In this document: piece after piece, positions 38,228-49,401 of the stretch
How positions within the stretch are numbered: position 1 is the stretch's first letter
Layout: each line of letters begins with the position of its first letter
NCBI GenBank assembly: GCA_011800155.1
Contig: CM022373.1
Location: 2,542,001-2,606,000, forward strand
Reading direction: 5' to 3'
DNA from: Flammulina velutipes
Lineage: Eukaryota; Basidiomycota; Agaricomycetes; Agaricales; Physalacriaceae
Length of the DNA: 64,000 bases
Program-made: the position numbers and the translations under genes
Notes under the pieces: generated by a model
The model's database searches: none
Seen by the model: the letters and a program-made list of their open reading frames with translations, nothing else
What the model was told of the DNA's origin: nothing

Positions 38228-38777
38228 GAGAGTACGGAAGAGAGCTAAGTGAAGCTGCCACGTACGATTGATCCGTTACCAAATTGGGACACTCATCTTG
38301 ACTTGATACTTTACTGTTCGAGCTTTCCTTAAATTTTGACCAAACGGCCAGGCCTGTTGGAAGCATTCAGGAGGTCGAAAAATGACGGAATTTGTACTCC
38401 CACCGCTTTCAATTCTTCCGTTTCCCCGTAGGCCCTTCTAGCAGCGGGACGGCTCCGAAGAGTCGAAGACGAGATAACTCCAACTAAGTCCCGGGATTTG
38501 TGCAGCAACCACAAGTCAGGACTTGAAGAAAAAAGCAATAATGACGTGTAGCGTCGATTAAAGTGGTGAAGTGAGTTCTGCGTTCACGCTGACCACTGAT
38601 CGTTGACCATTTAAAACAGTCCATCGAATGGAAAGACTCGATAAATCTCAATCTCTGAAGAACAAGGCTCTCCTTCTTCCGGCTACCTTCAATGCCATTG
38701 CTCACCGCGGCTCCGAGACAAAAGATGTTCATTTCGGACACTTATAGTCCTCACAGATCTATCCGTATCTCCGCCCT
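38228..38777. other. Intergenic, no gene seen
   Basis: Separates the SEC72-like start from the DUF952 stop (both minus strand). Only short frames without coding character. Confidence 0.45.
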
Positions 38778-39236
38778 CTATGCATCCACGAGCCACCCTT
38801 CTTCAACGCATGCCTCCATCGCGTCAGACCACGTCTGATTGCCCGACCTTTGACACCGCTTAACATCTGTAATGGTTCCTTCCCCTAGCCGCGCGCCACC
38901 CCATCTTCCCGTTCCTTCGGTCCCCTTTCCATATAGGTGCACGAAGCCATCTTCCCATACGAATCTCCCTCCCTCGCCCTCGACCACCTGCTTATCCAGC
39001 CTCAGCAGCCAGAGCGTCCTTTGCTGATCAAAGAAGCGATCGGCAGTTTGGGGTGTTTGGGTGGCTGTGGATAGATGGATGAAGCCGTCCTGGGCGTCCA
39101 GTGAACTCAAGGCGAGATTTACAGGCAGTGGCGTCGGAGGCTCAGTTGGAACGATTTTGTATATCCAGTTTGGGATCTCAGCCATGGTTATGATGGTGGT
39201 GCAAAGCAGAAATGATTTCGGCTTGTCAAGTACCAT
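38778..39236 (-). CDS. DUF952 family protein
   Basis: Single exon, 152 residues (or 135 if the ATG at 39185 is used, which gives the usual start MAEIPNWIYKIV). The family signature is clear: a YKI strand, LDAQDGFIHLSTATQ, a helix with DRFF, LWLLRLD, FVWEDGFVHLYGKG. DUF952 proteins resemble a small glutathione-transferase-like or ADP-ribosyl-type fold of unknown activity and occur as single-domain proteins in bacteria and fungi. The C-terminal extension after the domain is not conserved. Confidence 0.82.
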   Translation of the reverse strand: MVLDKPKSFLLCTTIITMAEIPNWIYKIVPTEPPTPLPVNLALSSLDAQDGFIHLSTATQTPQTADRFFDQQRTLWLLRLDKQVVEGEGGRFVWEDGFVHLYGKGTEGTGRWGGARLGEGTITDVKRCQRSGNQTWSDAMEACVEEGWLVDA

Positions 39237-39610
39237 GCGGCCGGCTGGCTAGGACCTTGACTTTCGCGACCTTCCCCCCTCATCCCGCTCTCGCTGCGGC
39301 ATCTGCGCTGGCAGATAGGAATGGTTCCATCCATCACCACGTCTGGATTCTAGTCTGGTTCCCAAATACATGGAGCTCTCGAGAAGCTGTAGCTCATCTT
39401 CGACCAACAATGCTGGACACCTTTTTGACGTTGATGTGTAAACACTCCGATACCGATTACAGACGGCTCCCCTGAGGACGGTTGGGTTAGGCGAAGAAGA
39501 GTCTTATATGACTCCAATCATCAGTGGCAATCGACGCGTCTCACGCTGCTTGTTTCCGATACTACTTATACGCAGTCTGGTGCCAAATTCTGCCACTCTT
39601 GCTTTCTGTC

Positions 39611-40891
39611 ATGCCATTCGATATCCTACCCATCGTTCTCGACTCCCCAGCAAACAAAGGCTCGTTACTCATAATGACGGCCAAACGCTACACCGTTGGA
39701 TCGTCTTCAGACAATATCAACGGTATCACCCTCCTCCTTGCCCATTGCATTGGCGCTCGTAGGTCTAAGCTTGCATATCTACTCGCTGGTACTGACACTG
39801 TGCAGACAAAGAGCAATGGGAACCAATGCTGTCCAGAATATTCAAAATCCAGCAAGCCAAAGACACTCATCATCGAATCCGAGAAGCATGGGCGTTCGAC
39901 TGGCAAAATCACGGAGATGCGGGTATTTTGAATAGGTCTGCGCTGGCGGATAGACCAGAGGGCGTTTGTACGTCTCTTGACCTCCCGCCTTTTTCTTCAT
40001 CACGCTCACGCGATTTACTTTAGCCATCTATCAATGGGCGGCAGCTATATCAGCTTTCGTCCGTTCTCCCCGAATGTCTGGCCATCGCATCGTTTCCGTG
40101 GGTCACTCTGCAGGTGCGGGAGCTATGTGTGTCACAATGCCTCTTCTCGTTCCGTCCAGCTAGCTAAATTGACATCCAGGATGCTCACTCTGCGTGGGGT
40201 TCCTCTTCAGGAGCTGCCATATGTGGCACTGGTACTCGTCGAACCTACAATGATACCGGAAGAGTTATTTTACGCCCATTTCGATGATAGAATGGCGACG
40301 ATGGAGATGATAGTAGCTGCGACATCACTCAGGCGGGATAAATGGCCCTCGCGCGAAGATGCCTTCGAATGGTTCCGGGGAAAGACGCCGTGGAAGACGT
40401 GGGATTCCAGAACACTACGCCTCCTCGTCGTAAGTGTCTTTCTGACTTGCTACTTGAATGAAGGTTGTTGATAATAGTTTCAGGAGTATGGACTACATGA
40501 CTGCGTGGACGGTGTATCGCTGAAGTGCGATAGAACACAAGAAGCAGCTTCATACCCGGATGTAGATGGTCATTTTGAGGCAACCGCGGAACTGGGACGG
40601 GTCTGTCGTGCATTACCCATTCATGTAGTCTGGGGGGTAAGCAATCGGCAAGTGTACGTGCTTTCCGAACAAGTTTGTGTCCTAACTGATGATTCACCGA
40701 CCAGTCCAGATTGGTTTCGTAACTCTCTGAATGACCCGTCGCAGGGAAGGTTCGTTTCGTCGGTGAAAATGGTGCAAGGCGCGGGACATATGGTTGTGCA
40801 AGAAAAGCCTGACTCACTAGCGCAAATGATATGCGAATCCTTGGATACCATCTTCCCGACAAGTTACCCTCCAACGAGGCCTCGTTTATAA
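39611..40891 (+). CDS. Alpha/beta hydrolase (paralogue of the 22186 gene)
   Basis: Exons 39611-39758, 39806-39967, 40024-40126, 40180-40429, 40484-40653 and 40705-40891 give 339 residues. Core motifs: LLLAHCIGAHKEQWEPMLSR, EAWAFDWQNHGDAGILNR, nucleophile elbow VGHSAGAG with Ser132, ALVLVEPTM, and GAGHMVVQEKP with the probable catalytic His. Similar fungal proteins are annotated as toxin-biosynthesis or LPX1-like peroxisomal lipases; the substrate cannot be told from sequence. The end (TSYPPTRPRL) resembles a peroxisomal type-1 signal only weakly. Confidence 0.85.
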
Positions 40892-41397
40892 GAGTTTCTT
40901 AGGCTTGACAATTGTATTTGTAGCTTTATTGTATTATACTGTAACGGAAGTGCTCAAATGTGGCGTACTCCCATAAGGGCTGAATCCTTTGGTGCTTCCA
41001 CATCGGTAAATACGGTGAAGATTTTTGTCGCTGAACTGTATCCATTCCATCGCCAACGACCTCCACATGTAAAGATTTCGGGGAGATCCCAGATTACAAG
41101 GGTACGGAAACAAACAAGACCAAAGTGCTAGGCGATGGCCGGGGATTTCCGCCACGCTACGTACTCTCCTTTCCATCTCTCATTCTGAATTCACTATTTC
41201 GCTTACTTTCGTTTGTGAGTTCACAAACGATAGTAGATTCATTGCTAATGATTTTATGGGTGTCCAGGACTTTCACCTAGGCCAGGTGTTTGCCCTATTT
41301 GGAGGCTGTCGTGGTGCCCGAGCCTTCTTTTGTGAGCCAGCTGTACACTGTCTACTGTTAAATTTACTCAAAAGGACTCTAGCGTAGACAGGCTGCC
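40892..41397. other. Intergenic, no gene seen
   Basis: Promoter region of the following gene; only short frames. Confidence 0.45.
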
Positions 41398-42574
41398 ATG
41401 TCTATATATTCACCACCGGAAACCCCGCCTCCACAACGTCGTGTAAAGCCACTTCCAAAACGCCAACGCACGCCTCCTTCGGGGTCGCCACCGACGCTTG
41501 CGGTGCAGGACTATTACATGCCAATTCTTACTAGCCTGCTGGAAGAGTCGCGCAATGAAGGCGGAAATGCCAAGAAGCGCAAGGTGCCTCACGCTATGGG
41601 AGGTGAAGTGCAAGGACGGGTGTCCAGAATAACAGCTGCTGGCATTCAATTCAAGGAAAGCGTCCGTGTACGTCGTCGACATCTGGAGGGCCTTATTGAG
41701 GAAGGAGAAGGAGACGTTGTCGAGAAGGCTTTGACCCTGGGGTTGCTTGGTCCGGGCGAACGTGAGGGGAAACGGCGAAGGCTGTCCAAACGATTGGTGC
41801 TGAGGGCGGGTCGATCTGCAATTAAAGGACGCACTGGACCTATGGAGATCCTGGAAAATTTTGACTTCACCTTCCAGTTCCCTTCGCAAGGTCCGTCCTG
41901 GTTTTTCTGTCCCACTTACCCTTGTTCCTGAGCTCCATTTCGCGTCATTAGCCACCGACAATCTTCGTCAAACGAAGCGTGCGGTGGACCTCCTACGAAA
42001 GCGACTCGCAGCAGCGCCAAAGAAGAAACCGCCGTCGCAAAATAAGCAACCCTTGCCGCTTCCTCCACCCCCGGTATCGTCTTCGAAGAACAAGAAGAAA
42101 AAGAAACGTTCAGCATTGGCTAACGCCTCCAACCCGCATCATCTGCGCAACTACGTTCCTTCGCGTGTACCAGGCGCTGAACAGACCACTAGCAACTCTA
42201 ACAACGAGTTTGTACCCGTCCGGTTTCTTACCGCCGAAATACCAGCTCGCAAAGGGACCCGGCCGAAGAATTCTACGCCTGTGCAGGGAACCAATGAATG
42301 GATTTGTGCGTACTGCGAGTATGAGCTGTTCTATGGAGGCGATGAGGAATACCGGCGTGCGGTTAGGCGAAGGAAAAAGATCTTGAAACGGAGGCAGAGG
42401 GCCAGGGAAAGAGCCGCAAGGGGCGTTGCGGCCAAAGAGCCAGGACGAAGAGAGCAAGAGCACGATGAGGGCAGTGAAGAGGACGTCGACGCTTTTTCAG
42501 ACGTGCCGGCTCCTCAAAGGAATGTCGCCGGACTGAAAAGCGAGACGGCCGGTAGGGAGAGCGGATATGGATGA
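41398..42574 (+). CDS. Conserved-looking basic protein with a CxxC motif
   Basis: Exons 41398-41890 and 41952-42574 (61-base intron) give 371 residues. The protein is Lys/Arg-rich with several nuclear-localisation-like clusters (KKRK, KNKKKKKR). A compact block near residue 290 reads WICAYCEYELFYGGDEEYRR and continues into a long basic helix (VRRRKKILKRRQRARERAAR). The Cys pair could be half a zinc site. It looks nuclear and nucleic-acid-binding, but no named family was recognised. The final 40 residues are acidic and disordered. Confidence 0.68.
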
Positions 42575-43403
42575 CCCGGATATCACTAAGTTGTCGGTTT
42601 TATATATCTTCGAATTTAATTGCATTTTAAAGAGCGTAACGTTAATGCCTTTGGATGCGCCACTTGATGTTTACATAATGATGTAAGTGGTTGAAATGCA
42701 GCGTTCACTAGTGCTTATATTTGCCACGTTCAGGTTGTGCTACAACGTGTTACGAAAGGATCATTTCTAGCCGTTGGTCTGCGGCTCTCGATTTAGAGGC
42801 GATTTAGATGCAGGTCTTACGGAATCTCGAATCGTCCCAGGACTACGCTGTTGGGTTTTTCAAACGGACATCATCGTGACAGCCGATGCCTGTGGGACCA
42901 TAACTAGAGCTTGCAATATTCTGTGCCTCATGTCTGTGTTCCCTTGGTATCGCCATCTATCATCTCAACGATTCTCACGAACCCACATACTCTTAGAAGC
43001 GACATTTTAGTAGTGGTGCGTCCTTTGAAGATTCAGGATTGGTCTACTAAATATACAATTCTAGATTCAAGTCAGCCTGCACTGGCACTAGCACAATCTA
43101 GTAATATCTGGTTTCGCAGCCTCCATGCATTCTCTGGACGCGATAAATATAAAATCATCAAAGACCGACTCGGAGAGGTATGTATTGTCGGACACCGTGA
43201 CGATGCATGCTTTGTCAATCACTTCTATATCCCCGGCAAGCGTACTACACTTCTCAGGCTCTTAAACTCATGAATCATCCACCCATTTTCCCACACTCGT
43301 AGCCTACCACCTTCTCTCCAAACCCAAGATTCACTTGCGGAGTCTCAGTGCGCTGATCATTTGCCGCTGTTGCCCTTTGACAGGTTTACCGACTTTTTGA
43401 CAG
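42575..43403. other. Mostly non-coding; one coding-like fragment
   Basis: Frame 42911-43273 (plus) has a plausible second half (WSTKYTILDSSQPALALAQS ... GKRTTLLRLLNS), but its beginning is unconvincing. It could be one exon of a small gene or a relic. The rest shows nothing. Confidence 0.3.
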
Positions 43404-44662
43404 ATGGCTTCGTTCCCTCAGGAAATATTCTATGACATAATCGAGTCTCTCAATACCGCGAGCCATATCGATTGGCAGACACTTGAAGCCTGTGCGCTCG
43501 TCTGCCGAGCATGGAGACCCATCGCGCAACGCCTCATCCATCACACTTTCAAATACAACTCCGAAAAACACTCCCAATCTTGCCTAGGTGCAACGACAAA
43601 GTTGAGGTTCCAAAATCTCGTCCCTTTCCCCAATCTCCTGGCCCATATATCAACCTTCACGGTCATTGGGACATGCTTTGGGCGCGTAGTGGATCCCGCC
43701 GTTCTGAGCGAGATCATCAAACTTTTGACGCATGTTCGGCGCGTCGAGCTTGGCTCGTTGACGTTCAGCGACTTGGGAGACTCGCGAATACTGTTCGCCG
43801 ATCTTCTAAGCGTGTCTACGCTTACTTCTGTTCATATCACCGATTCTGTGCTCAGCACTGCCGATGCCCAGATTCTATTCGCGAAGGCATCACCCTCGAT
43901 GAGGGAACTGAGGCTGACGCGGACGATGCTTCATGGTGGCAGCATGATGGAATCTGCCAGTGCAGCTGGGACGACAATCACGAGGCCTTCCTTGGATGTT
44001 CTTGAGATTCATCTTGGTAGCGACAACCAAGATCTTGGGGAGTGGTTGTTGAGGAAAGATAGTAATTTATCTTTGGGGAGGCTTCGGACGCTGAAGTTGC
44101 GTGACGCGACAGGTCCGCGAACGCATGAATTGAGTAGTCTGCTTGCTGGCGTGCAAGGGACATTGGAACATTTGGAATACGAGCAGAGTGCAAAGGGAAA
44201 TGTCAACTCGTTTCATACTCCTGGTGCGTTCGCTACCTATTTTCATTTACTTGTTTTCATTCCAAGAACACTTCCACAGAAAACCAATGGGACGAGTTTC
44301 CGCCTGAGATTAGTGCGCTGAACCTTCGCTCTTTGTATGTCTTCGGGTATGTCTGTGTCGCGAACCTTGAGGATGGTGAGAAAATGGTACGTTTCGTCCG
44401 TACATTAGCGAAGAGAAGCGTGACGAGGGTGAGGCTGGATGTGAGGGTTGTGAGGGCAAGTTATCAACAAGCGTGTCGGTGGTTAGGTGTTGATCGGGTG
44501 CTTGATGCAAAGGACATGGCAAGGAGAATACCGATGCACGATTGGAGGATCGGCTTGGACGTTGGACTCGAACAGGATGCGGAAAAGGGCTTTTGGGTGC
44601 GGCTGGATTCTGTGCAGAGGCCGAATGTGATAGAAGTTCAATTGAGGATGAGAATGTGCTAA
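43404..44662 (+). CDS. F-box-like protein, 400 residues
   Basis: Exons 43404-44223 and 44280-44662 (56-base intron). The F-box-like start is MASFPQEIFYDIIESLNTAS with EACALVCRAWRPIAQRLIHH. Leucine-rich segments follow (for example VRRVELGSLTFSDLGDSRIL and MRELRLTRTML). The start has a clean context directly after a stop-rich stretch. Probable SCF adaptor; target unknown. Confidence 0.75.
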
Positions 44663-44851
44663 TGTAATTAATGGAATTGTACAATGCTACGTAAGGCTAT
44701 AAATTAAACTGGCTCCATTTCGCGTTGTTTCGTTGAGAACGATTCATGGACAATCAGAGGAGGAAAAAAGTCGCCGTAACGGGCTTTTCCCGCAGACTGA
44801 TGGTAATGCAAAACTGACTGCGATGCTGATGTCTCCTTTTCATCGTTTAAT

Positions 44852-44972
44852 GTCCCCTTCGGGGTGACCTACGTAAAACTTGGAACGATACAGAGAAGAT
44901 TAGCATGGCCCCTGCACAAGGATGACACGCTTTTCCGGAGTGGTAGACCTACGGGTCTCAATATTTATTTTT
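44852..44972 (+). ncRNA. U6 spliceosomal snRNA
   Basis: The core from AACTTGGAACGATACAGAGA to AGGATGACACGC is nearly identical to U6 of other eukaryotes. The ACAGAGA box that pairs with 5' splice sites is at 44890-44896, and the catalytic AGC triad at 44902-44904. A 5' hairpin (CCCC TTC GGGG) and a U-rich 3' end (TTTTT at 44968-44972, also the Pol III stop) frame it. The exact 5' end is estimated from the hairpin. It is uninterrupted, unlike some basidiomycete U6 genes. Confidence 0.95.
44968..44972 (+). terminator. Pol III terminator of U6
   Basis: Run of five T directly after the U6 3' region. Confidence 0.75.
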
Positions 44973-45157
44973 GCTGGGACTTGGCTACACCACAGACTGC
45001 CGTGTCAAAGGGCACCGATGAATATTGTGCAACTGTATGATATGGTACTTAGAGTTTACCACACTAATAGACCTCAGAAACCTATTTGTGGCGGGAATTA
45101 ATCTCGGCCCGAATAACCGCAGAATCCTTTCCCCCGACCATCATGCATCAGGTTTAG

Positions 45158-45298
45158 ATGGTACCCTCAGCACAAGTGGCAGATAACTTGTCTTTACTTC
45201 GTTCAATCGTTCTCCGAGGACAGTTAGGGCACCTGCAGGCGCTTGATTCAACGTTTGAACGAAAGTGGCAATCAGAAGGCATGGAGCGGCCCTTATAA
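45158..45298 (+). other. Coding-like 46-codon ORF upstream of, and in frame with, the next gene
   Basis: It reads MVPSAQVADNLSLLRSIVLR ... KWQSEGMERPL and stops at TAA 45296-45298. The same frame then reopens into the Gly-rich gene. It could be an upstream ORF, a first exon whose intron was not resolved (for example GTGGCA..GTAAG joining before MAALHG), or an interrupted gene. Confidence 0.35.
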
Positions 45299-45313
45299 CC
45301 TTTGCCTCGTTTG

Positions 45314-46195
45314 ATGCGTCATGATTCACCTTTACATCTGGCCACGAAAACGCCACTTGTAAGACCCACAATGGCCGCTCTACATGGTCCACATCGTTCA
45401 CTAGGCTCTATTCCAAACAAATCTCTTCAAAATGGCCTTCTTGTCAACCCTGCTTTAGTGGCGATGTCTTCATCTGCCAGTACTCCACCACTTGATGAAA
45501 GGTCAACAGGGACGGGTCTATCCCGCTCGCGCACTATCCGAAAACGAGAGGATGCTGTAGCCGAACGTCGTGTCGTGACACCCCCTCATCCTCGATACGA
45601 TGAAGACGACGAGTCGGACCGTCCTGCGAGTCCTCCTAAACCTGTACCTCCTCCTCATTCACGCTCTCGTATTGTCTCGCATGAAAGAGACCTACCACCG
45701 CCTCCAGCTTGGAGGAACAGTGGAAGCGCACATTCACAGGCACATTCGCAATCGGGGTGGGGTCACGCTGGCGGTGCAGCTGCAGCTACGGGATGGGGAG
45801 GCGGTGGCGGAGGAGGCTGGGGAGATACTGGAGCAGCAGGCGGTCAGAATACGGACGGGTGGGGACCACCTGGTCCCTCGAATTCAAGCTGGGTTGAGCC
45901 AGAGAGTTTAGGTCGCCCAGGATATATACCTCCTCCCGCAGGCGGCCCTCCTCAGCATCACCAACGCCACCACGACGATGAAGACGAAGACGATGTCTAC
46001 ACGGATGACGGAGGCAGCTTTATCTCTGATCGTGGATCAGTTCTATCCTCCCCTCGAAACAATTTACAACATGCGGGCAGCCAGGTGCACTTTGGGTTCA
46101 CCGATCCGGACAATGACATTCACCAGTTGCCTCCGGGGGCGGGTGTCATTATGCCACAAAAGTCTTGGGAGAAAAAATCGGCGAAAGGCGTTTAA
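45314..46195 (+). CDS. Disordered Pro/Gly-rich protein
   Basis: Open frame of about 293 residues from ATG 45314; ATG 45371 is an alternative start. It has Ser/Thr/Pro-rich and Arg-rich N-terminal stretches (LSRSRTIRKRED), a Trp/Gly-rich block (GWGGGGGGGWGDTG), an Asp-rich patch (HHDDEDEDDVYTDDGG) and a more ordered C-terminus (VHFGFTDPDNDIHQLPPGAG). No enzymatic domain. The real N-terminus may include the ORF at 45158. Confidence 0.55.
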   Translation: MRHDSPLHLATKTPLVRPTMAALHGPHRSLGSIPNKSLQNGLLVNPALVAMSSSASTPPLDERSTGTGLSRSRTIRKREDAVAERRVVTPPHPRYDEDDESDRPASPPKPVPPPHSRSRIVSHERDLPPPPAWRNSGSAHSQAHSQSGWGHAGGAAAATGWGGGGGGGWGDTGAAGGQNTDGWGPPGPSNSSWVEPESLGRPGYIPPPAGGPPQHHQRHHDDEDEDDVYTDDGGSFISDRGSVLSSPRNNLQHAGSQVHFGFTDPDNDIHQLPPGAGVIMPQKSWEKKSAKGV

Positions 46196-46666
46196 CAGAC
46201 GCACTCTAAGCGAAGACTTCACTATCATCATGATCTCGTTTTTTTGGTTGTCTCTTGGGACGCTTGTAGGCATCTGTACCACTTACACCGCTTGTACGAC
46301 TGTTATGGGAAGGGTTTTCCCTCTTCACAATAGTGTTTTGGTGTTGGCCCCTATTTAACTGAGCGGACTTGGAGCGGGCGGTTCTGTCCACATCAGGACC
46401 TCACTTCTTCGCCTTTGACTTCCATGAGATATCTGACTTTGAAACACAACCGTGTATCTTTTATCGATGTCCAGGAGATATCCCGGAGATGTGTAGCTTG
46501 AGCAGTCGCTATTCCGAAAGCACCCGTTTGCAATTGCCTCGCACCTCCCCATCGGACCGTAGCGCGAACCGTCAACTGACGACATCTTTGCTGATCATAA
46601 GATTGCATTTGCATTCACGAAATGTCGATTTTTGCTTCCTTGTCTGCTCCTTTCCGAACTACCACC

Positions 46667-48159
46667 ATGTCTGACGATCAATTCAAGCCTGTCTTGCTCA
46701 CCCTCCCCTCACTTACCCCGGCTTTGGCTCTGGAGGTACGTTTTATTCATCACAGGTTTGGTTCTCGACTCAAGGATTCTCGTACAGATCATACCCTACG
46801 GCCTCACGTTCCATCGATTCATCGTCCAGACAGACGGGAGGGTGGGCATCATCATGTTCCGAATTATCTCCCATGTTTGACCGGAGCTGTAGACACACGA
46901 TATCGTCGTAGGTCCCGAGGCGCCTGAAGGTCATGTCACCCAGAAGTATACCAACACGATCATTGGCCGCTACGCCAATCGAGTACCTGTCGGCACACAC
47001 AAGCTCGAGAGAAATGGATACACCAGCGAACTGAAATCCGAGTCAAACGGTGCGCATCAGTATTCATCGTACCTTCCAATCACTCACCCCAAATCCAGAG
47101 AGCCCCACTGTCTCATTACATGGCGGACCGACTGGATACGACGCAGCTCCATGGACCCAACTCACCACTACGCCTTCCCTCTTCACCAAGGCTGAGATCG
47201 CGCACTTTCAAGACTCATACGCCGTCTTCAAACACGTTTCTCCCAATGGTGACCAAGGCTACCCAGGTGAACTCACCATCGAAGTCCTTGTCGCGCTCCT
47301 CCCTCCCGTTACACCGTCAGAAGGTGACCTTGGCAGCCTCATCTACGTCTATCGTGCCAAGCTTGATAAAGGTGTGACGCCTGTCAATTTGACGCAGCAC
47401 TGGGGCTTCAACCTCGACGCCAGCCTCAAGGAACACCAGGGCGCAGACGTCAAGGATCATACCCTGCTAATCAAGGCGGATAGAATCACCAAACTCGATC
47501 CTGTTGGCCTCCATACGGGCGAGTACACACAAGTCGCCGACGCACCTGTACACGACCACACAAAGGGGAAGAGAATCGGGGAATTGTACCCATACGAGGC
47601 CAAGGCGGGAGGTTATGATGACTTCTATGTTTTTGCAGATCGGAAAGTGGACATCCCCAAGAGGGCCCCTCTATCATCGCTAAAGGATGGTCAGTTTGAT
47701 CTTGTGGGAGATATCATCAAGAATAAGGTCGCAGACCCTCTTGTCCTGCTGGCTTCGGAGAAGTCAGGTCTTAGCGTTGCCTTTGACTCCAATCGTGCGT
47801 ATCTGCCTGCCCTTCGCCAGGAAGAAATGCTCACTTCTATCTATAAAGAATCTGGCGCGATGTTCTATTCCAACACTGGTGCGAACCCTGAGAAGGGCGC
47901 TAGGAAGAAGATTCATGGAGGATCTGGTATCAAAGATCACGGAGATGCATACACTCCTGGAAGTGAGTGTTACCTACTCCGCTTCAAGTCTAGGTTGTAA
48001 TAAATCCATCTTACAGCTGCCGCATTCCTCGAGTTCCACGACGTCCTCGCTGCGTTCCTCAAGCCTGAGTGGAAGGATGGAGAGGATACGCTCTTAACTC
48101 AAGACGAGTTATACAACAACTATGTGCGCTGTGATGTGAAGTATGTGGCGCCAAAGTAA
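46667..48159 (+). CDS. Aldose 1-epimerase (mutarotase, GalM type)
   Basis: Exons 46667-46735, 46788-46841, 46893-47049, 47099-47962 and 48017-48159 give 428 residues. It interconverts alpha and beta anomers of hexoses, feeding the galactose pathway. Family landmarks: IIPYGLTFHRFIVQTDGR, VVGPE, NTIIGRYANRVPVG, SLHGGPTGYD, NLTQHWGFNLDASL with HTLLIKADRIT, and the late Glu-containing region. The ATG at 46667 has the better context (ACCACCATGT); ATG 46622 would add 15 residues. Cytosolic; no signal peptide. Confidence 0.9.
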
Positions 48160-48520
48160 AGAGGAAGGAAATAAAGTAAGATGTAAAGTTTGTACTTGTT
48201 ATCTGTATTGATTTAACCGGATATATGTTGATATTATCGTGGCCAAACCGACAAGAGCATCGTTCGAATCATCAAAGAATCAACTGTGGCACGGATAGCA
48301 AAATGGTCATGTTTGGTCAACCTGATTTTCGGCCTCTCATCGACATCCTTTGATCTATGTATGGCCACGCCCAATGCGCGTTGAGAACGTTCATCTACGT
48401 TTGTCACGGTGGCCAAGATCCTATGATCGACCTTCCAGTATGTTTCGTTTTCCTGGACGCGAAAGTCACTTTAACCGTTCACTGTAGTTCAAACTAGTCT
48501 CCTGGGATCAAGGTTTCAAT

Positions 48521-49401
48521 TTACAGCACGCTCTTCCTCCCTTTGACCAGGAACAACGGCCTCTGCACCTCTGAACCCCAAATGCGACCGTCCAGAATTG
48601 CTTCAGGGATCAGCTGGAACGTGACTTCCTCCAAAATGGCCTCCTCGAACAACTGCACAATCTCCGCCTCCTCGAATCCGGCCTTATGGGGGATAATGTG
48701 TTTATATGACCTCCTCATTCCCCTCTTGACTGAGGCCATCGGTTATGATCAACCATCCGCCAGGCTTTAGGAAAAACTCGAGGAGTTTCGTTATCTCCAA
48801 GGGGGACTCGAAGTGGTGGTATGCCATAGTACACTGTGAAAACCGTGAGTCTATACGTCTAATCAACGGCCCGAAACCCTCACAATGACGATGTCAAACT
48901 TTTCATTGCCGAGTTCGCCCTCCTCACCCTTGAGTTTGAGGGCTTTGGCGCTCATCTTGTTCGTGAGGCCTAGCTCTCCGGCGCGCTTGTTGTACGCATC
49001 CACCATTCCCTGGCTAATGTCAATTCCTAGGATACGCTTGACGCTTCCTATCATGTCTTTGTCAATCCAGCCTTCAAGCGAAAGGAATCATCAGTAAACT
49101 TTCGAATTTGATTGAAGGAGGCTTCACCAGTGCCGCATGCAAAGTTGAGCATCACAGTCGATTCGGGATCGAACTTGTACTGACTGAGGATGAATTGGCC
49201 TTGTCTAAAGCAATATGCCGATCAGAGGCGGAGTTAATAGATGGAGGAAGATACTTACTTGGTGGCGATCTCAGTCAGGTGCGGAATGTTCTCAATCTTT
49301 GAGACCTCCTTGTCGAAGTGGGCCGCATTTGCGGCCTCATACGCGTTGTCATGTTCGCCACCGTGTTTGTGTCCAGGATCATGTTTCTTGGCGAGGGACA
49401 T
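48521..49401 (-). CDS. SAM-dependent methyltransferase, frame interrupted
   Basis: Exons 49401-49259, 49204-49128, 49071-48884 and 48833-48521. SAM motif I reads VMLNFACGTG across intron 2; RILGIDISQGMVDAYNKRA follows, then KFDIVIV and CTMAYHHFESPLEITKLLEF with LKPGGWLIITDG. After that the frame must shift by one base (between about 48750 and 48700) to continue as HKAGFEEAEIVQLFEEAILE and on to the stop at 48521. No intron of normal size explains the shift. Without it the protein stops early. About 240 residues if read through; substrate unknown. Confidence 0.72.
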
